This document shows positions 1 to 8,404 of a stretch of 64,000 nt of DNA, in pieces. Position 1 is the first letter of the stretch. The number at the start of each line of letters is the position of its first letter. Both the position numbers and the translations under genes were made by a program. Location: NCBI GenBank assembly GCA_025666215.1, contig CP102593.1, positions 4,787,001 to 4,851,000 on the forward strand, given 5' to 3'. The notes under the pieces are model-generated. The model made no database searches. It was not told where the DNA came from and worked only from the letters and a program-made list of their open reading frames with translations. Source of the DNA: Xanthomonas campestris pv. phormiicola. Lineage in GTDB: Bacteria; Pseudomonadota; Gammaproteobacteria; Xanthomonadales; Xanthomonadaceae.

Positions 1-1306
1 ATTTGCTTAGGACAATGTCATTTTCTGCACCGCGCGGCAAATTCGCAGATGACCGATCTAAAGATATGAGCGCACCCGCAGCGTCTGCGCCAAATAGTTC
101 CTCTGGCGACCTAATCTTTACATCAAGAATGTTTTGTAACTCATCATAAGCCCAGACAATGTTCTTTCGATCACGCCCGCCCTTCGTTACATTATACGCG
201 AGGCGATAAAAGCTTGAAGGGAAATCCTGCCCTTCGTCGATGAGAAAATAATCGTAGTAAGCTTGATCTCCAGCAGCCTGCTGTAAATACGTCGCGCATG
301 CGAAGTCAAAAGGGTCACTAACGCCGGCTCGTTGTTTGGCTATAGGAAAGCTCAGTGACTCGACCCCTGCTCTGACACAAGCATCATGGTAGACGCCGGG
401 CTTACGGCCACCACCCCAGCCATGCCTTATGTGAACCAAGGTCCAATCCGGATCCTCGTCCTTGTAATGGCGATAGAACTTGGTAATCAATGACCTAATA
501 GTTTCGTTGAGGCTCTTTGTATAGAAAGTGATGAGAATCTTGGCCTCGGGATTAGTTAAATGAAGGTGTGCCGCCTTCATGGCCAAAATCACGGTTTTTC
601 CAGAGCCAGCCAAGCCGCGAATTCGCTGTGGTCCCGCCACAGTTGACAATGCTGCCCTACGCTGTTTTTCGTCGAAATTTGCGATCTCTGATTCAAGTTG
701 CACGAGAGCAACCGCGGCTTTCTGGGAAGCAGGATCACCGACTGATCTTTTGACAGGTCGCGTCAGCGCCTTCGCGCCTTCTATAACCGAACGAGCCTCC
801 GCAAGATCATCTGGACTTAAGTTTGGATTGCCAATTTCATCAAAAAATGAGCGCAGGCTTGCCATCGACGTGATGACAGGCAAGCCGGACTCTTCTTGCA
901 AATCAATGGTTGCCGAAAGGCCAGGAGCATAGATTATAGGAGTAACCTCAAACTTGAGAGAAGCCACCCCCCGCCGGAGCTGCCTACTCTTGAGCAGACG
1001 CCCTATTAAGATGCTGCAGAATTGTGAAATCTCTTCCTCAACATCTACAAGCGCACCTTGGTTGCCAGATGTTATTTCAATACTGCTTAAAGCCCGGATT
1101 GCTATTACACCGTGTTTTGGGCTGAGCAAGAGAGCGCTTGGAGTGTGGATCTGCGCTTCGTAGTCGCCATAGGTGGGGAAGTCGTAGTAAAAAACGGCAC
1201 CATTTAGGACAAAGTCCATTGGTGAACTTTGAAGAGCATCCAGAAGCTCACGACCAGCGACATCGCGATCATACCGATCGGTAGTAAGTATGACTTCTAG
1301 GGCCAC
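1..1306 (-). CDS. UvrD/Rep-like superfamily I ATPase (partial, C-terminus off the left edge)
   Basis: Read directly on the minus strand, this frame is open from a GTG at 1306 to the window edge (435 codons). The start is fixed by an in-frame TAA just upstream and by AAGGA seven bases before the GTG. Residues 231-238 (GLAGSGKT) are a Walker A motif and residues 357-361 (DEGQD) are a Walker B of the UvrD/Rep helicase type. Residues 31-75 (a DFVL...SPKHGVIAI pattern) resemble the NERD/PD-(D/E)xK nuclease-like domain often fused to such helicases, but the usual E-x-K is replaced by A-I-R, so nuclease activity is doubtful. The DNA is clearly less GC-rich than the chromosome to its right, which suggests horizontal acquisition. 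The exact role (DNA repair or phage defence) cannot be told because the end of the protein and its left neighbours are not visible. Confidence 0.8.
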   Translation of the reverse strand, partial: MALEVILTTDRYDRDVAGRELLDALQSSPMDFVLNGAVFYYDFPTYGDYEAQIHTPSALLLSPKHGVIAIRALSSIEITSGNQGALVDVEEEISQFCSILIGRLLKSRQLRRGVASLKFEVTPIIYAPGLSATIDLQEESGLPVITSMASLRSFFDEIGNPNLSPDDLAEARSVIEGAKALTRPVKRSVGDPASQKAAVALVQLESEIANFDEKQRRAALSTVAGPQRIRGLAGSGKTVILAMKAAHLHLTNPEAKILITFYTKSLNETIRSLITKFYRHYKDEDPDWTLVHIRHGWGGGRKPGVYHDACVRAGVESLSFPIAKQRAGVSDPFDFACATYLQQAAGDQAYYDYFLIDEGQDFPSSFYRLAYNVTKGGRDRKNIVWAYDELQNILDVKIRSPEELFGADAAGALISLDRSSANLPRGAENDIVLSK

Positions 1307-1358
1307 GTTCCATCCTTAACAAGTTAGCGTCTCCAGACGATATTAACGCCACGAGAAT

Positions 1359-1387
1359 AAGAAAAGGCGGCCAAGCCCGCTTTTCTT
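1359..1387 (-). terminator. Hairpin with T-rich tail after hicB
   Basis: AAGAAAAG pairs with CTTTTCTT and an inner CGG pairs with CCG, with one bulged base. On the minus strand this gives a GC stem followed by TTTTCTT, placed about 200 bases after the hicB stop, so it could end the hicAB transcript. It is nearly symmetrical and could also act on the plus strand. Confidence 0.45.
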
Positions 1388-1592
1388 GTGGGTCAAACCC
1401 GCATTGGGACGTCCTACATACACACACTACCAAGAGCTAGACAGACGAAGCGAGGATCCGACTTGACCGATAGCAGAGTCGTACGGCGAGAACATGTATT
1501 GGATCGGGACGAGATCAACCGGTGAAGCGCATGCGTAATCCCGATACTTCGCCGTATCCCTGCCGTCGGAGCAACAGCGGCGCCCTCCCCCA

Positions 1593-1805
1593 TCAAGCCG
1601 CCACATCCACATACTCAACTTGACTCGAAGGCAGCGGAATCACTTCCCCATCCTCTCGCATGCCAGCCAGATGCAACTCGATCGCCTCGCGGATCAAATC
1701 TTCCACCTCCGCAGTCGTCGCACCCGTCGCCACACACCCCGGCAGATCCGGCACGTAGGCGGAGTAGTTGTTACCCGCTTGCTCAATGACAACGGCGTAG
1801 CGCAT
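1593..1805 (-). CDS. hicB: HicB-type antitoxin
   Basis: A 70-residue protein with the HicB fold signature: an N-terminal strand MRYAVVIEQ, then YSAYVPDLPGCVATGAT, and a helix EVEDLIREAIELHLAGM. HicB neutralises the HicA mRNA interferase and usually represses the operon. The protein is short and lacks the extra C-terminal DNA-binding domain of longer HicB proteins, so autoregulation may be weak or indirect. It starts five bases after the hicA stop, in the order toxin then antitoxin, as is usual for hicAB. Confidence 0.9.
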   Translation of the reverse strand: MRYAVVIEQAGNNYSAYVPDLPGCVATGATTAEVEDLIREAIELHLAGMREDGEVIPLPSSQVEYVDVAA

Positions 1806-1810
1806 GACGA

Positions 1811-2005
1811 TTACCTCTTCAGGCCGGCCTGTTTGAGAATGCTGTTCAGGGTGCCGGGAGCCACATCATCGCTCGGCTTGCCGGCCACTGTCACGCGGCC
1901 TGGGTAGACAGGATGCTTGAACTGGCGGTGGCTGCCGGTCTGGCTGACTTGCTGCCAGCCTGCGTCCCTGAGTTGTTGCAGCACGTCGCGGATTTTGGGG
2001 GGCAT
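1811..2005 (-). CDS. hicA: HicA-type mRNA interferase toxin
   Basis: A 64-residue double-stranded-RNA-binding-fold toxin. It carries the HicA signature: a GW residue pair (DAGWQQVSQTGSHRQF), the catalytic histidine in the GSHRQFKHP motif, and a C-terminal GTLNSILKQAGL helix. HicA proteins cleave mRNA independently of translation and are held inactive by HicB. The gene lies just upstream of hicB with a five-base gap. The pair sits between the low-GC ATPase and aceE, a typical place for a mobile stabilisation module. Confidence 0.92.
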   Translation of the reverse strand: MPPKIRDVLQQLRDAGWQQVSQTGSHRQFKHPVYPGRVTVAGKPSDDVAPGTLNSILKQAGLKR

Positions 2006-2064
2006 GTTCGCGGTCCTTGCGAATGCGGGCCGACCAGGGGAAGAGCGCCCTCTTCCGCTGCGGC

Positions 2065-2091
2065 CCCCTCTCCCGCGTGGCGGGAGAGGGG
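2065..2091. terminator. 12-bp perfect hairpin between hicA and aceE
   Basis: CCCCTCTCCCGC, GTG, GCGGGAGAGGGG: twelve base pairs with a three-base loop, 27 bases past the aceE stop on the minus strand. There is no T tract, so it may be a 3'-end-stabilising repeat or a weak terminator. Hairpins of this composition occur repeatedly in Xanthomonas intergenic regions. Confidence 0.55.
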
Positions 2092-2117
2092 TAGAGCGTT
2101 ATTGCCTGGCGGGTCGG

Positions 2118-4808
2118 TTAGACGCCAACCGGATTCGACTTCTCAGGATCGATCTTGTACTGCTTGATCGCCCGAGCCACATCCTTCCCGGTCATCTTCC
2201 CATCCTTCGCCAACGCCGCAATCGCCGCATGCGCGATGTAGTACCGATCCACCTCGAAGAAGCGGCGCAGGTTGGCGCGGGTGTCGGAGCGGCCGAAGCC
2301 ATCGGTGCCCAACACGGTGTAATGCGCCGGCACGAACGCACGAATCTGGTCGGCAAAGGCACGCACATAGTCCGTTGCCGCAACCACCGGCCCCTGGCGC
2401 CCTTCCAGCAGCTGGGTCACGTACGGCTTGCGCTGCTCGCCTTCCGGGTGCAGGCGGTTCCAGCGCTCGGCGTCGAAGCCGTCGCGGCGCAGTTCGTTGA
2501 AGCTGGGGCAGGACCAGATGTCGGCGGTGACGCCGAAGTCCTTGTCCAGCAGCTCCGCCGCGGCGATGGCTTCGCGCAGGATGGTGCCCGAGCCCAGCAG
2601 CTGCACGCGCAGTTCGCCCTTCTTGGGCTTGCCGGCGTCCTGCAGCAGGTACATGCCCTTGATGATGCCCTCTTCTGCACCGGCCGGCATTTCCGGGTGG
2701 GTGTAGTTTTCGTTCATCAGGGTGATGTAGTAGTACTCGTCCACCTGCTCCTGCATCATCCGCTTCATGCCGTACTGCATGACCACGGTGACTTCGAAGC
2801 CGAAGGTGGGGTCGTAGCTGCGCACGTTCGGGATGGAGCCGGCGATGACCTGGCTGAAGCCGTCTTCGTGCTGCAGGCCTTCGCCATTGAGCGTGGTGCG
2901 GCCGGCGGTGCCGCCGAGCAGGAAGCCGCGGGTGCGCATGTCCGCCGCCTGCCAGGCGATGTCGCCCACGCGCTGGAAGCCGAACATGGAGTAGTAGATG
3001 TAGAACGGCAGCATCGGCACGTTGCTGACCGAGTAGCTGGTGCCGGCGGCCAACCACGAGGAGATGGCGCCCGGCTCGCTGATGCCCTGCTGCAGCACCT
3101 GGCCGGACTGGTCCTCGCGGTAGAACATCAGCTGGTCGGCGTCTACCGGCTTGTACTTCTGGCCGAACGGGGCATAGATGCCGATCTGGCGGAACATGCC
3201 TTCCATGCCGAAGGTGCGCGCTTCGTCGGCCACGATGGGCACGATGCGCGGGCCCAGGTCCTTGTCGCGCAGGGCGATGTTGAGGCTCTGCACGAAGGCC
3301 ATGGTGGTGGAGTAGCTGCGCTCGCCGCTGGACTTGAGCAGGCGGTCGTACTTGTCCAGGCCGGGCACGGTGAAGGACTGGTCGGCCTTGCGGCGGCGCT
3401 GCGGCAGGTAACCGCCGAGCGAGGCGCGGCGTTCCTGCAGGTACTGCACTTCCGGCGAATCCGGGCCGGGGTGGTAGAACGGCACCTGCTCGGCGTCGGC
3501 CAGCTGCTTGTCGCTGAGCGGGATGTTGAAGCGGTCGCGGAACGCGCGCACGGCGTCGTCGTCCAGCTTCTTGGTCTGGTGGGTGGGGTTGAGCGATTCG
3601 CCCGAGGAGCCCATGCCGTAGCCCTTGACCGTCTTGGCCAGGATCACGGTGGGCATGCCCTTGGTGTTCACCGCCTGGTGGTAGGCGGCGTAGACCTTGT
3701 GCGGGTCGTGGCCGCCGCGGTTCAGGCGCCAGATGTCGTCGTCGGACAGGCCGGCGACCATGGCCGCGGTCTCCGGGTATTTGCCGAAGAAGTTGGCGCG
3801 GGTGTAGGCGCCGCCGAAGGCCTTGCAGTTCTGGTATTCGCCGTCGACGGTTTCCATCATCAGCTTGCGCAGCACGCCGTCGGTGTCGCGCGCCAGCAGC
3901 GCGTCCCAATAGCCGCCCCACAGCAGCTTGATGACGTTCCAGCCGCCGCCGCGGAACACGCCTTCCAGCTCCTGGATGATCTTGCCGTTGCCGCGCACCG
4001 GGCCGTCCAGGCGCTGCAGGTTGCAGTTCACCACGAAGATCAGGTTGTCCAGGCCTTCGCGGCCGGCCAGGGCGATGGCGCCCAGGGTTTCCGGCTCGTC
4101 GCTCTCGCCGTCGCCGATGAAGCACCACACCTTGCGGTCGGACTTCTCGATCAGGCCGCGGTGCTCCAGGTACTTCATGAACTGCGCCTGGTAGATGGCG
4201 CTGAGCGGGCCCAGGCCCATCGACACGGTGGGGGTCTGCCAGAAGTCCGGCATCAGCCACGGGTGCGGGTAGGAGGAGATGCCCTGGCCGTCCACTTCCA
4301 TGCGGAAATGGTCGAGCTGGGTCTCGTTGATGCGGCCTTCGAGGAAGGCGCGGGCGTAGATGCCCGGGGCGCTGTGGCCCTGGATGTAGAGCAGGTCGCC
4401 GGGGTGCTTGTCGGACGGGGCGCGCCAGAAGTGGTTGAAGCCCACGTCGTACAGGGTGGCGGCCGAGGCGAAGGAGGCGATGTGGCCGCCCAGGTCGCCA
4501 GGCTTGCGGTTGGCGCGGACCACGGTGGCCATGGCGTTCCAGCGGATGATCGAGCGGATCTTCCACTCGATGGCCGCATCGCCCGGGCTCTTGGCCTCGT
4601 TGGCGGGCGCGATGGTGTTGACGTACTCGGTGGTCGGCGAGAACGGCAGGTAGGCGCCGGAACGACGGGTCAGCTCGACCATGTCCTCCAGCAGCTGATG
4701 CGCGCGTTCGGGGCCCGCCACATCGATGACGGCCTTGAGCGATTCGATCCACTCCTGGGTCTCAGTGGGGTTCGGATCGTTCTGCAGCACCTCGTTCAAC
4801 CAGTTCAT
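2118..4808 (-). CDS. aceE: Pyruvate dehydrogenase E1 component, homodimeric type
   Basis: An 896-residue thiamine-diphosphate enzyme that decarboxylates pyruvate and acetylates the lipoyl group of E2, feeding acetyl-CoA into the TCA cycle. The length fits the E. coli-type E1p (about 887 residues). The ThDP motif runs from GDGESDE (residues 232-238) to NCNLQ (261-265). The start at 4808 (MNWLNEVLQN) has GGGAG upstream; the frame stays open for 23 more codons, but that part has no similarity to the family. No aceF or lpd gene is next to it, so the complex is encoded at more than one locus. The hairpin at 2065-2091 follows its stop. Confidence 0.97.
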   Translation of the reverse strand: MNWLNEVLQNDPNPTETQEWIESLKAVIDVAGPERAHQLLEDMVELTRRSGAYLPFSPTTEYVNTIAPANEAKSPGDAAIEWKIRSIIRWNAMATVVRANRKPGDLGGHIASFASAATLYDVGFNHFWRAPSDKHPGDLLYIQGHSAPGIYARAFLEGRINETQLDHFRMEVDGQGISSYPHPWLMPDFWQTPTVSMGLGPLSAIYQAQFMKYLEHRGLIEKSDRKVWCFIGDGESDEPETLGAIALAGREGLDNLIFVVNCNLQRLDGPVRGNGKIIQELEGVFRGGGWNVIKLLWGGYWDALLARDTDGVLRKLMMETVDGEYQNCKAFGGAYTRANFFGKYPETAAMVAGLSDDDIWRLNRGGHDPHKVYAAYHQAVNTKGMPTVILAKTVKGYGMGSSGESLNPTHQTKKLDDDAVRAFRDRFNIPLSDKQLADAEQVPFYHPGPDSPEVQYLQERRASLGGYLPQRRRKADQSFTVPGLDKYDRLLKSSGERSYSTTMAFVQSLNIALRDKDLGPRIVPIVADEARTFGMEGMFRQIGIYAPFGQKYKPVDADQLMFYREDQSGQVLQQGISEPGAISSWLAAGTSYSVSNVPMLPFYIYYSMFGFQRVGDIAWQAADMRTRGFLLGGTAGRTTLNGEGLQHEDGFSQVIAGSIPNVRSYDPTFGFEVTVVMQYGMKRMMQEQVDEYYYITLMNENYTHPEMPAGAEEGIIKGMYLLQDAGKPKKGELRVQLLGSGTILREAIAAAELLDKDFGVTADIWSCPSFNELRRDGFDAERWNRLHPEGEQRKPYVTQLLEGRQGPVVAATDYVRAFADQIRAFVPAHYTVLGTDGFGRSDTRANLRRFFEVDRYYIAHAAIAALAKDGKMTGKDVARAIKQYKIDPEKSNPVGV

Positions 4809-5009
4809 AGCGCTCCCGTAGGTCGCACGCACGCGCGCGATTGCATGTGTTTTTCGAAGCCTCCAAGTGTAGCGCAACCGCCCCGCCGGACCTCGTACGG
4901 CAGCGTATGGAACGGACTGTCACATTGGCCCGGGACAGCGCGCGACACCCGGCGCGCGGCGGGGCGCGGCTGCGCTTATGATCGGGGCCGACTCCCGCGG
5001 AGCGCCGCC

Positions 5010-6986
5010 ATGACCGCCCTTTCGTCAGCGCAGGACGCTTCAGCGGTCGCCTGGCGGCACAGCCTGCGCACCCGGCTGATGCTGTGGGGCAGCCTGCTCC
5101 AGGTGGCGCTGCTGGCCGGGCTGGCGCTGCTGTTCTACCTGGGCGCGCGCCAGGTGGTGGTGCGCAATGCGCGCGAGGAGGTGGCCGGGCTGGCGCAGCA
5201 GACCGCGCGCAGCCTGGATGCGACGCTGGGCTCGGTGCAGGTGAGCGGGCGCACGCTGGCCGCCGGCGCCTCGGCGGTCGGGCGCCAGCCGTTCAACCTG
5301 CGCAGCCTGCTGCACGCCACGCTGGAGGGCGACCCGGACATCGCCGGGGCGCTGCTGGTGATCGAGCCGGGCACGCTGAAGGGCGACGACCGCGGCTTCG
5401 CCTGGCACCTGCGGCGCGCCAACGGCCGCGTGACCGAACAGCCGGCCGATGCGCTGGGCTACGACTACCGGACCATGCCCTGGTACCGGCGCACGCTGAC
5501 GGCGCAAGCGCCGTGGTGGTCCGAGCCGTACAGCGACGCCTCCACCGGCGGCGACTACCTCACCACCTACAACCTGCCGCTGCGCCTGCCCGGCGACGGC
5601 GTGCAGGCGCCTGCGATCGGCATGGTCAGCGTGGACGTGCCGCTGAAGCGGCTGCAGGCGATCGTCGGCGAGCTGCCGGCCAGCGCCGGGTTGCAGCCGA
5701 TGCTGCTGTCGCCGGACGGGCTGTTCGTGCTGCATCCGGACCCGGCGCTGCGCTTCCGCCGCACCCTGGAGGCGCACGTGGCGCGCGCCCGGCCGGACCT
5801 GTCGCCGCTGGCCGCGGCGGTGGCCGCGCACGCACCGGTGCGCTTTTCCCACACCGCGCCCGACGGCGAGCGCTACCTGACCCAGAGCGCGGCGGTCGGC
5901 GACACCGGCTGGACCTTCGCGCTGACCGTGTCCGAGGGCTACATCGTGGCCGGGCTCAACCGCATCGCGCTGTGGGTGGGGCTGGGCGGCGGCAGCGCGC
6001 TGCTGCTGTGGCTGTGGCTGCTGCACCGCTACACCGCGCGGCTGGCGCGGCCGATCGAGGACCTGACCAACTCGGCGGGGCATTTCAGCCAGGGCGAGTT
6101 CGACTACCCGCTGCGCCACGTGGAGCGGCAGGACGAGGTGGGGGTGATGGCGCGCGCCTTCGACCGCGCGCGCGGTTCGATCAAGCTGCAGATGGAGGAG
6201 ATCGCCACGCTGGCGCAGGCGCGGCAGCGCATGCAGAGCGAGCTGTCGATCGCGCGCGACATCCAGCGCGCGATGCTGCCGGACGGGCGTACCTTCGACA
6301 GCGCGCACAAGCACCTGGAGACCTATGCGCTGCTGGAGCCGGCGACGATGGTCGGCGGCGATTTCTACCAGTTCTTCGAGACCGAGCCGGGGCTGCTGTG
6401 GTTCGTGGTCGGCGACGTGTCCGACAAGGGCGTGCCGGCGGCGCTGTTCATGGCCCGGGCGATGACCGTGCTGGAAGTGGCCGCGCGCCGCCACAACCGG
6501 CCCGACGCGATCCTGATCGCGGCCTCGCAGCGCATGGTCGAAGGCAACGAGACCTGTATGTTCGCCACGGTGCTGTGCGGGCTGATCGACGTGCACAGCG
6601 GCGACTATTGGCTGTCCAGCGCCGGCCACGAACCGCCGGTGCTGCTCGGCGCCGACGGCCACGCGCAGTTGCTGGCGCTGGAATCTGGCCCGCCGCTGGG
6701 GATCGAGCCGCAGACCCGCTACCCGGTGGTGCGCGGGCGCCTGGCCGCCGGCACCACGCTGTTGAGCTATACCGACGGCATCACCGAGGCGATGGACGCG
6801 CAGCAGCAGGCCTACGGCCCCGAGCGGCTGCTGGCCGCGCTGGAGGCGGGCATCGACGCGCAGGCGCAGTGCGCGCGGGTGCTGGCCGCGGTGCATGCGT
6901 TCACCGCGGCCGCACCGCAGTCCGACGACATCACCTTGCTGGCGATCCGCTTGCGCCAGGATCCGACGCGGGAAGGAGCACCATGA
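5010..6986 (+). CDS. Membrane SpoIIE/RsbU-type PP2C serine phosphatase
   Basis: A 658-residue protein with an N-terminal transmembrane segment (about 22-44), a periplasmic Cache-like sensor (about 45-310, including a YDYRTMPWYRR pattern), a second membrane segment (about 315-337), a HAMP linker and a PP2C/SpoIIE phosphatase domain. The metal-binding motifs are visible: VGGDFYQFF, VGDVSDKGVPAALFMA, SAGHEPP and SYTDGITEA. Proteins of this type sense an external signal and dephosphorylate a STAS anti-anti-sigma factor. The next two genes are exactly that kinase and STAS protein, and the first junction overlaps by four bases (ATGA), so this is a complete partner-switching module. The start has GGAG eight bases upstream; the longer open frame to the left is an antisense shadow of aceE. 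Confidence 0.92.
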   Translation: MTALSSAQDASAVAWRHSLRTRLMLWGSLLQVALLAGLALLFYLGARQVVVRNAREEVAGLAQQTARSLDATLGSVQVSGRTLAAGASAVGRQPFNLRSLLHATLEGDPDIAGALLVIEPGTLKGDDRGFAWHLRRANGRVTEQPADALGYDYRTMPWYRRTLTAQAPWWSEPYSDASTGGDYLTTYNLPLRLPGDGVQAPAIGMVSVDVPLKRLQAIVGELPASAGLQPMLLSPDGLFVLHPDPALRFRRTLEAHVARARPDLSPLAAAVAAHAPVRFSHTAPDGERYLTQSAAVGDTGWTFALTVSEGYIVAGLNRIALWVGLGGGSALLLWLWLLHRYTARLARPIEDLTNSAGHFSQGEFDYPLRHVERQDEVGVMARAFDRARGSIKLQMEEIATLAQARQRMQSELSIARDIQRAMLPDGRTFDSAHKHLETYALLEPATMVGGDFYQFFETEPGLLWFVVGDVSDKGVPAALFMARAMTVLEVAARRHNRPDAILIAASQRMVEGNETCMFATVLCGLIDVHSGDYWLSSAGHEPPVLLGADGHAQLLALESGPPLGIEPQTRYPVVRGRLAAGTTLLSYTDGITEAMDAQQQAYGPERLLAALEAGIDAQAQCARVLAAVHAFTAAAPQSDDITLLAIRLRQDPTREGAP

Positions 6987-7423
6987 AACTTCGGCTGCAG
7001 ATGGCGCCGGCAATGGACACCCTGGCGCAACTGAGCGACACGCTGGAGGCGGCGCTGCTGCGCCACGGCGTGGCCCGCGAGCATGTGAGCCGGGCGCGGT
7101 TGATCGTGGAGGAACTGGCCTGCAACACGCTCGAGCATGGCCACCTGAGCAGCGAGCAGCCGCCGGTGGAAGTGCTGCTGCACGTGGAGACCGGCGCGCT
7201 GGTGCTGGAATTCCACGACAGCGGCCCGGCCTTCGACCTGCGCGCCGCGCCGCTGCCGGACCTGGACGCGGACATCGCGCAGCGCCCGATCGGCGGCCTC
7301 GGCCTGCACCTGGTGCGGCAGCTCGCCGACCATATCGACTACCGCCACGACGCCGGCCGCAACGTCGTGTGCATCACCTTGCTGCAGCCCTTCGACCCCG
7401 CCCCCCAGGAGTTCCCCGCATGA
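6983..7423 (+). CDS. Anti-sigma factor serine kinase (RsbW/SpoIIAB-like)
   Basis: A 146-residue GHKL ATPase. The N-box VEELACNTLEHG, the G1 box HDSGPAFD and the G2 box GGLGLHLVRQ are all present. Such kinases phosphorylate their STAS antagonist on serine and bind a sigma factor or other target when it is free. Its ATG overlaps the stop of the phosphatase gene, and its own stop overlaps the ATG of the STAS gene, so all three are translationally coupled. No sigma factor gene lies in the cluster, so the output target is not known. Confidence 0.9.
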   Translation: MKLRLQMAPAMDTLAQLSDTLEAALLRHGVAREHVSRARLIVEELACNTLEHGHLSSEQPPVEVLLHVETGALVLEFHDSGPAFDLRAAPLPDLDADIAQRPIGGLGLHLVRQLADHIDYRHDAGRNVVCITLLQPFDPAPQEFPA

Positions 7424-7806
7424 CCACGTTGAGCCTGCAGATCGACCCCACCCAGGACAGGCGCCAGCGCATCACCCTCAGCGGGCGCCTGGACACGCAT
7501 ACCTACCAGGCCCTGGACGAGGCGCTGGCCCCGCTGCTGGCCACGCAGATCACCACCCTGGTGCTGGACCTGTCGCACCTGGACTACATCAGCAGCGCCG
7601 GCATCCGCTCGATCTTCAAGGCGCGCAAGGTGCTGGCCGCGCGCGACGGCCGGGTGCTGGTGGTCAACCCGCAACCGCAGATCCGCAAGGTGTTCGACGT
7701 GGTCAAGGCGGTGCCGTTGAACGAGATCTTCACCTCGGTGCAGGAACTGGACGACTACCTGGACGAGATGCAGCGGCGGGTGCTCGAGGAGGGCGACGGC
7801 GGCTGA
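7420..7806 (+). CDS. STAS-domain anti-sigma factor antagonist (RsbV/SpoIIAA-like)
   Basis: A 128-residue single STAS domain. The conserved phospho-acceptor region DYISSAGIRSI holds the target serine, following the strand TTLVLDLSHL. The unphosphorylated form binds the kinase and releases its partner; the membrane phosphatase encoded two genes upstream would reactivate it. The tail after about residue 105 (LDDYLDEMQRRVLEEGDGG) is acidic and probably helical. It is the last gene of the three-gene operon; the next 630 bases hold repeats. Confidence 0.92.
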   Translation: MTTLSLQIDPTQDRRQRITLSGRLDTHTYQALDEALAPLLATQITTLVLDLSHLDYISSAGIRSIFKARKVLAARDGRVLVVNPQPQIRKVFDVVKAVPLNEIFTSVQELDDYLDEMQRRVLEEGDGG

Positions 7807-8185
7807 GCCGGGTTGGTCGCGGTTGAAACCTCCTGCAGAACGCGCGCGACCGACGAAAGCGCGCGACCGCCCCGCCGGGTGCACGGCAGGAGGGACTTCA
7901 GCGCCGACAGACAGGCACCGAAGCCTACGTATCGACCATCGCGCGTCGCGACTGAAGTCGCTCCCACAAGGGGTGGTGCCGATGGCCGATGCGATTGCAC
8001 TGTGGGAGGGACTTCAGTCCCGACGCATTGCACCGCCGCAAAGCGAACGTCTCGGCTCGTCGCGGTTGAACCCGCTCCTACAAAAACCGCGCGACCAACC
8101 CGCTGGATGCACTGTAGGACGGACTTCAGCCCCGACAGGCGGGCACCGAAGCCGACTTGCCGACCGACTCCGCGTCGCGACTGAA
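7807..8185. repeat. Cluster of Xanthomonas-type intergenic repeats
   Basis: This gap contains several copies, in both orientations, of a short repeat built around 'gtgggagcgacttcag' and its complement 'ctgaagtcgctcccac', for example near 7940-7975, 8004-8020 and 8110-8130. Short open frames over it are rich in Arg and Pro, differ from copy to copy and have no ribosome-binding sites, so no gene is called. Confidence 0.75.
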
Positions 8186-8284
8186 GGGCACCTCTAACAA
8201 CCCCAAAAAACTCGACTAAAACGCTCGCAAGTCATTGATGCGCATAGTGCGCAATTTTTAGAATCGAGGTTATTAGAGGTGCCC
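8186..8284 (-). mobile_element. 99-bp MITE-like element, copy A
   Basis: The element has terminal inverted repeats GGGCACCTCTAA / TTAGAGGTGCCC and a non-coding centre. Its reverse complement matches copy B at 20929-21027 at 97 of 99 positions. In this copy the inverted symmetry extends outwards into the flanking repeat (GCGTCGCGACTGAA on one side, its complement on the other), giving 31-bp arms with one mismatch. It encodes no protein, so it would need a transposase supplied elsewhere. Confidence 0.75.
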
Positions 8285-8404
8285 TTCAGTCGCGACGCTA
8301 TCAACCAGAACGCACCACGCGCCCACCAGGTCGCGCCGCTGAACCATCCCCCACCCCAGCCATGCAAGCCCGACCAGCGACCTTGCCCGCCGCCTAAATT
8401 CGAT

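Noticed and set aside
1414..1618. Two small frames between hicB and the UvrD-like gene
   Set aside because: Short, overlapping, partly within hicB, no recognisable sequence.
1..2005. Gabija system (GajA/GajB) at the left end
   Set aside because: The ATPase is UvrD-like, as is GajB, but its neighbour is hicAB and no GajA is seen inside the window; evidence is insufficient.
1917..6986. Very long plus-strand open frame (1689 codons)
   Set aside because: Only the last 659 codons (from 5010) encode the phosphatase. The front part is antisense to aceE and exists because high GC makes stop codons rare.
8186..8284. Calling the 99-bp element a known IS
   Set aside because: No transposase is encoded and I cannot match the ends to a named IS without a search.
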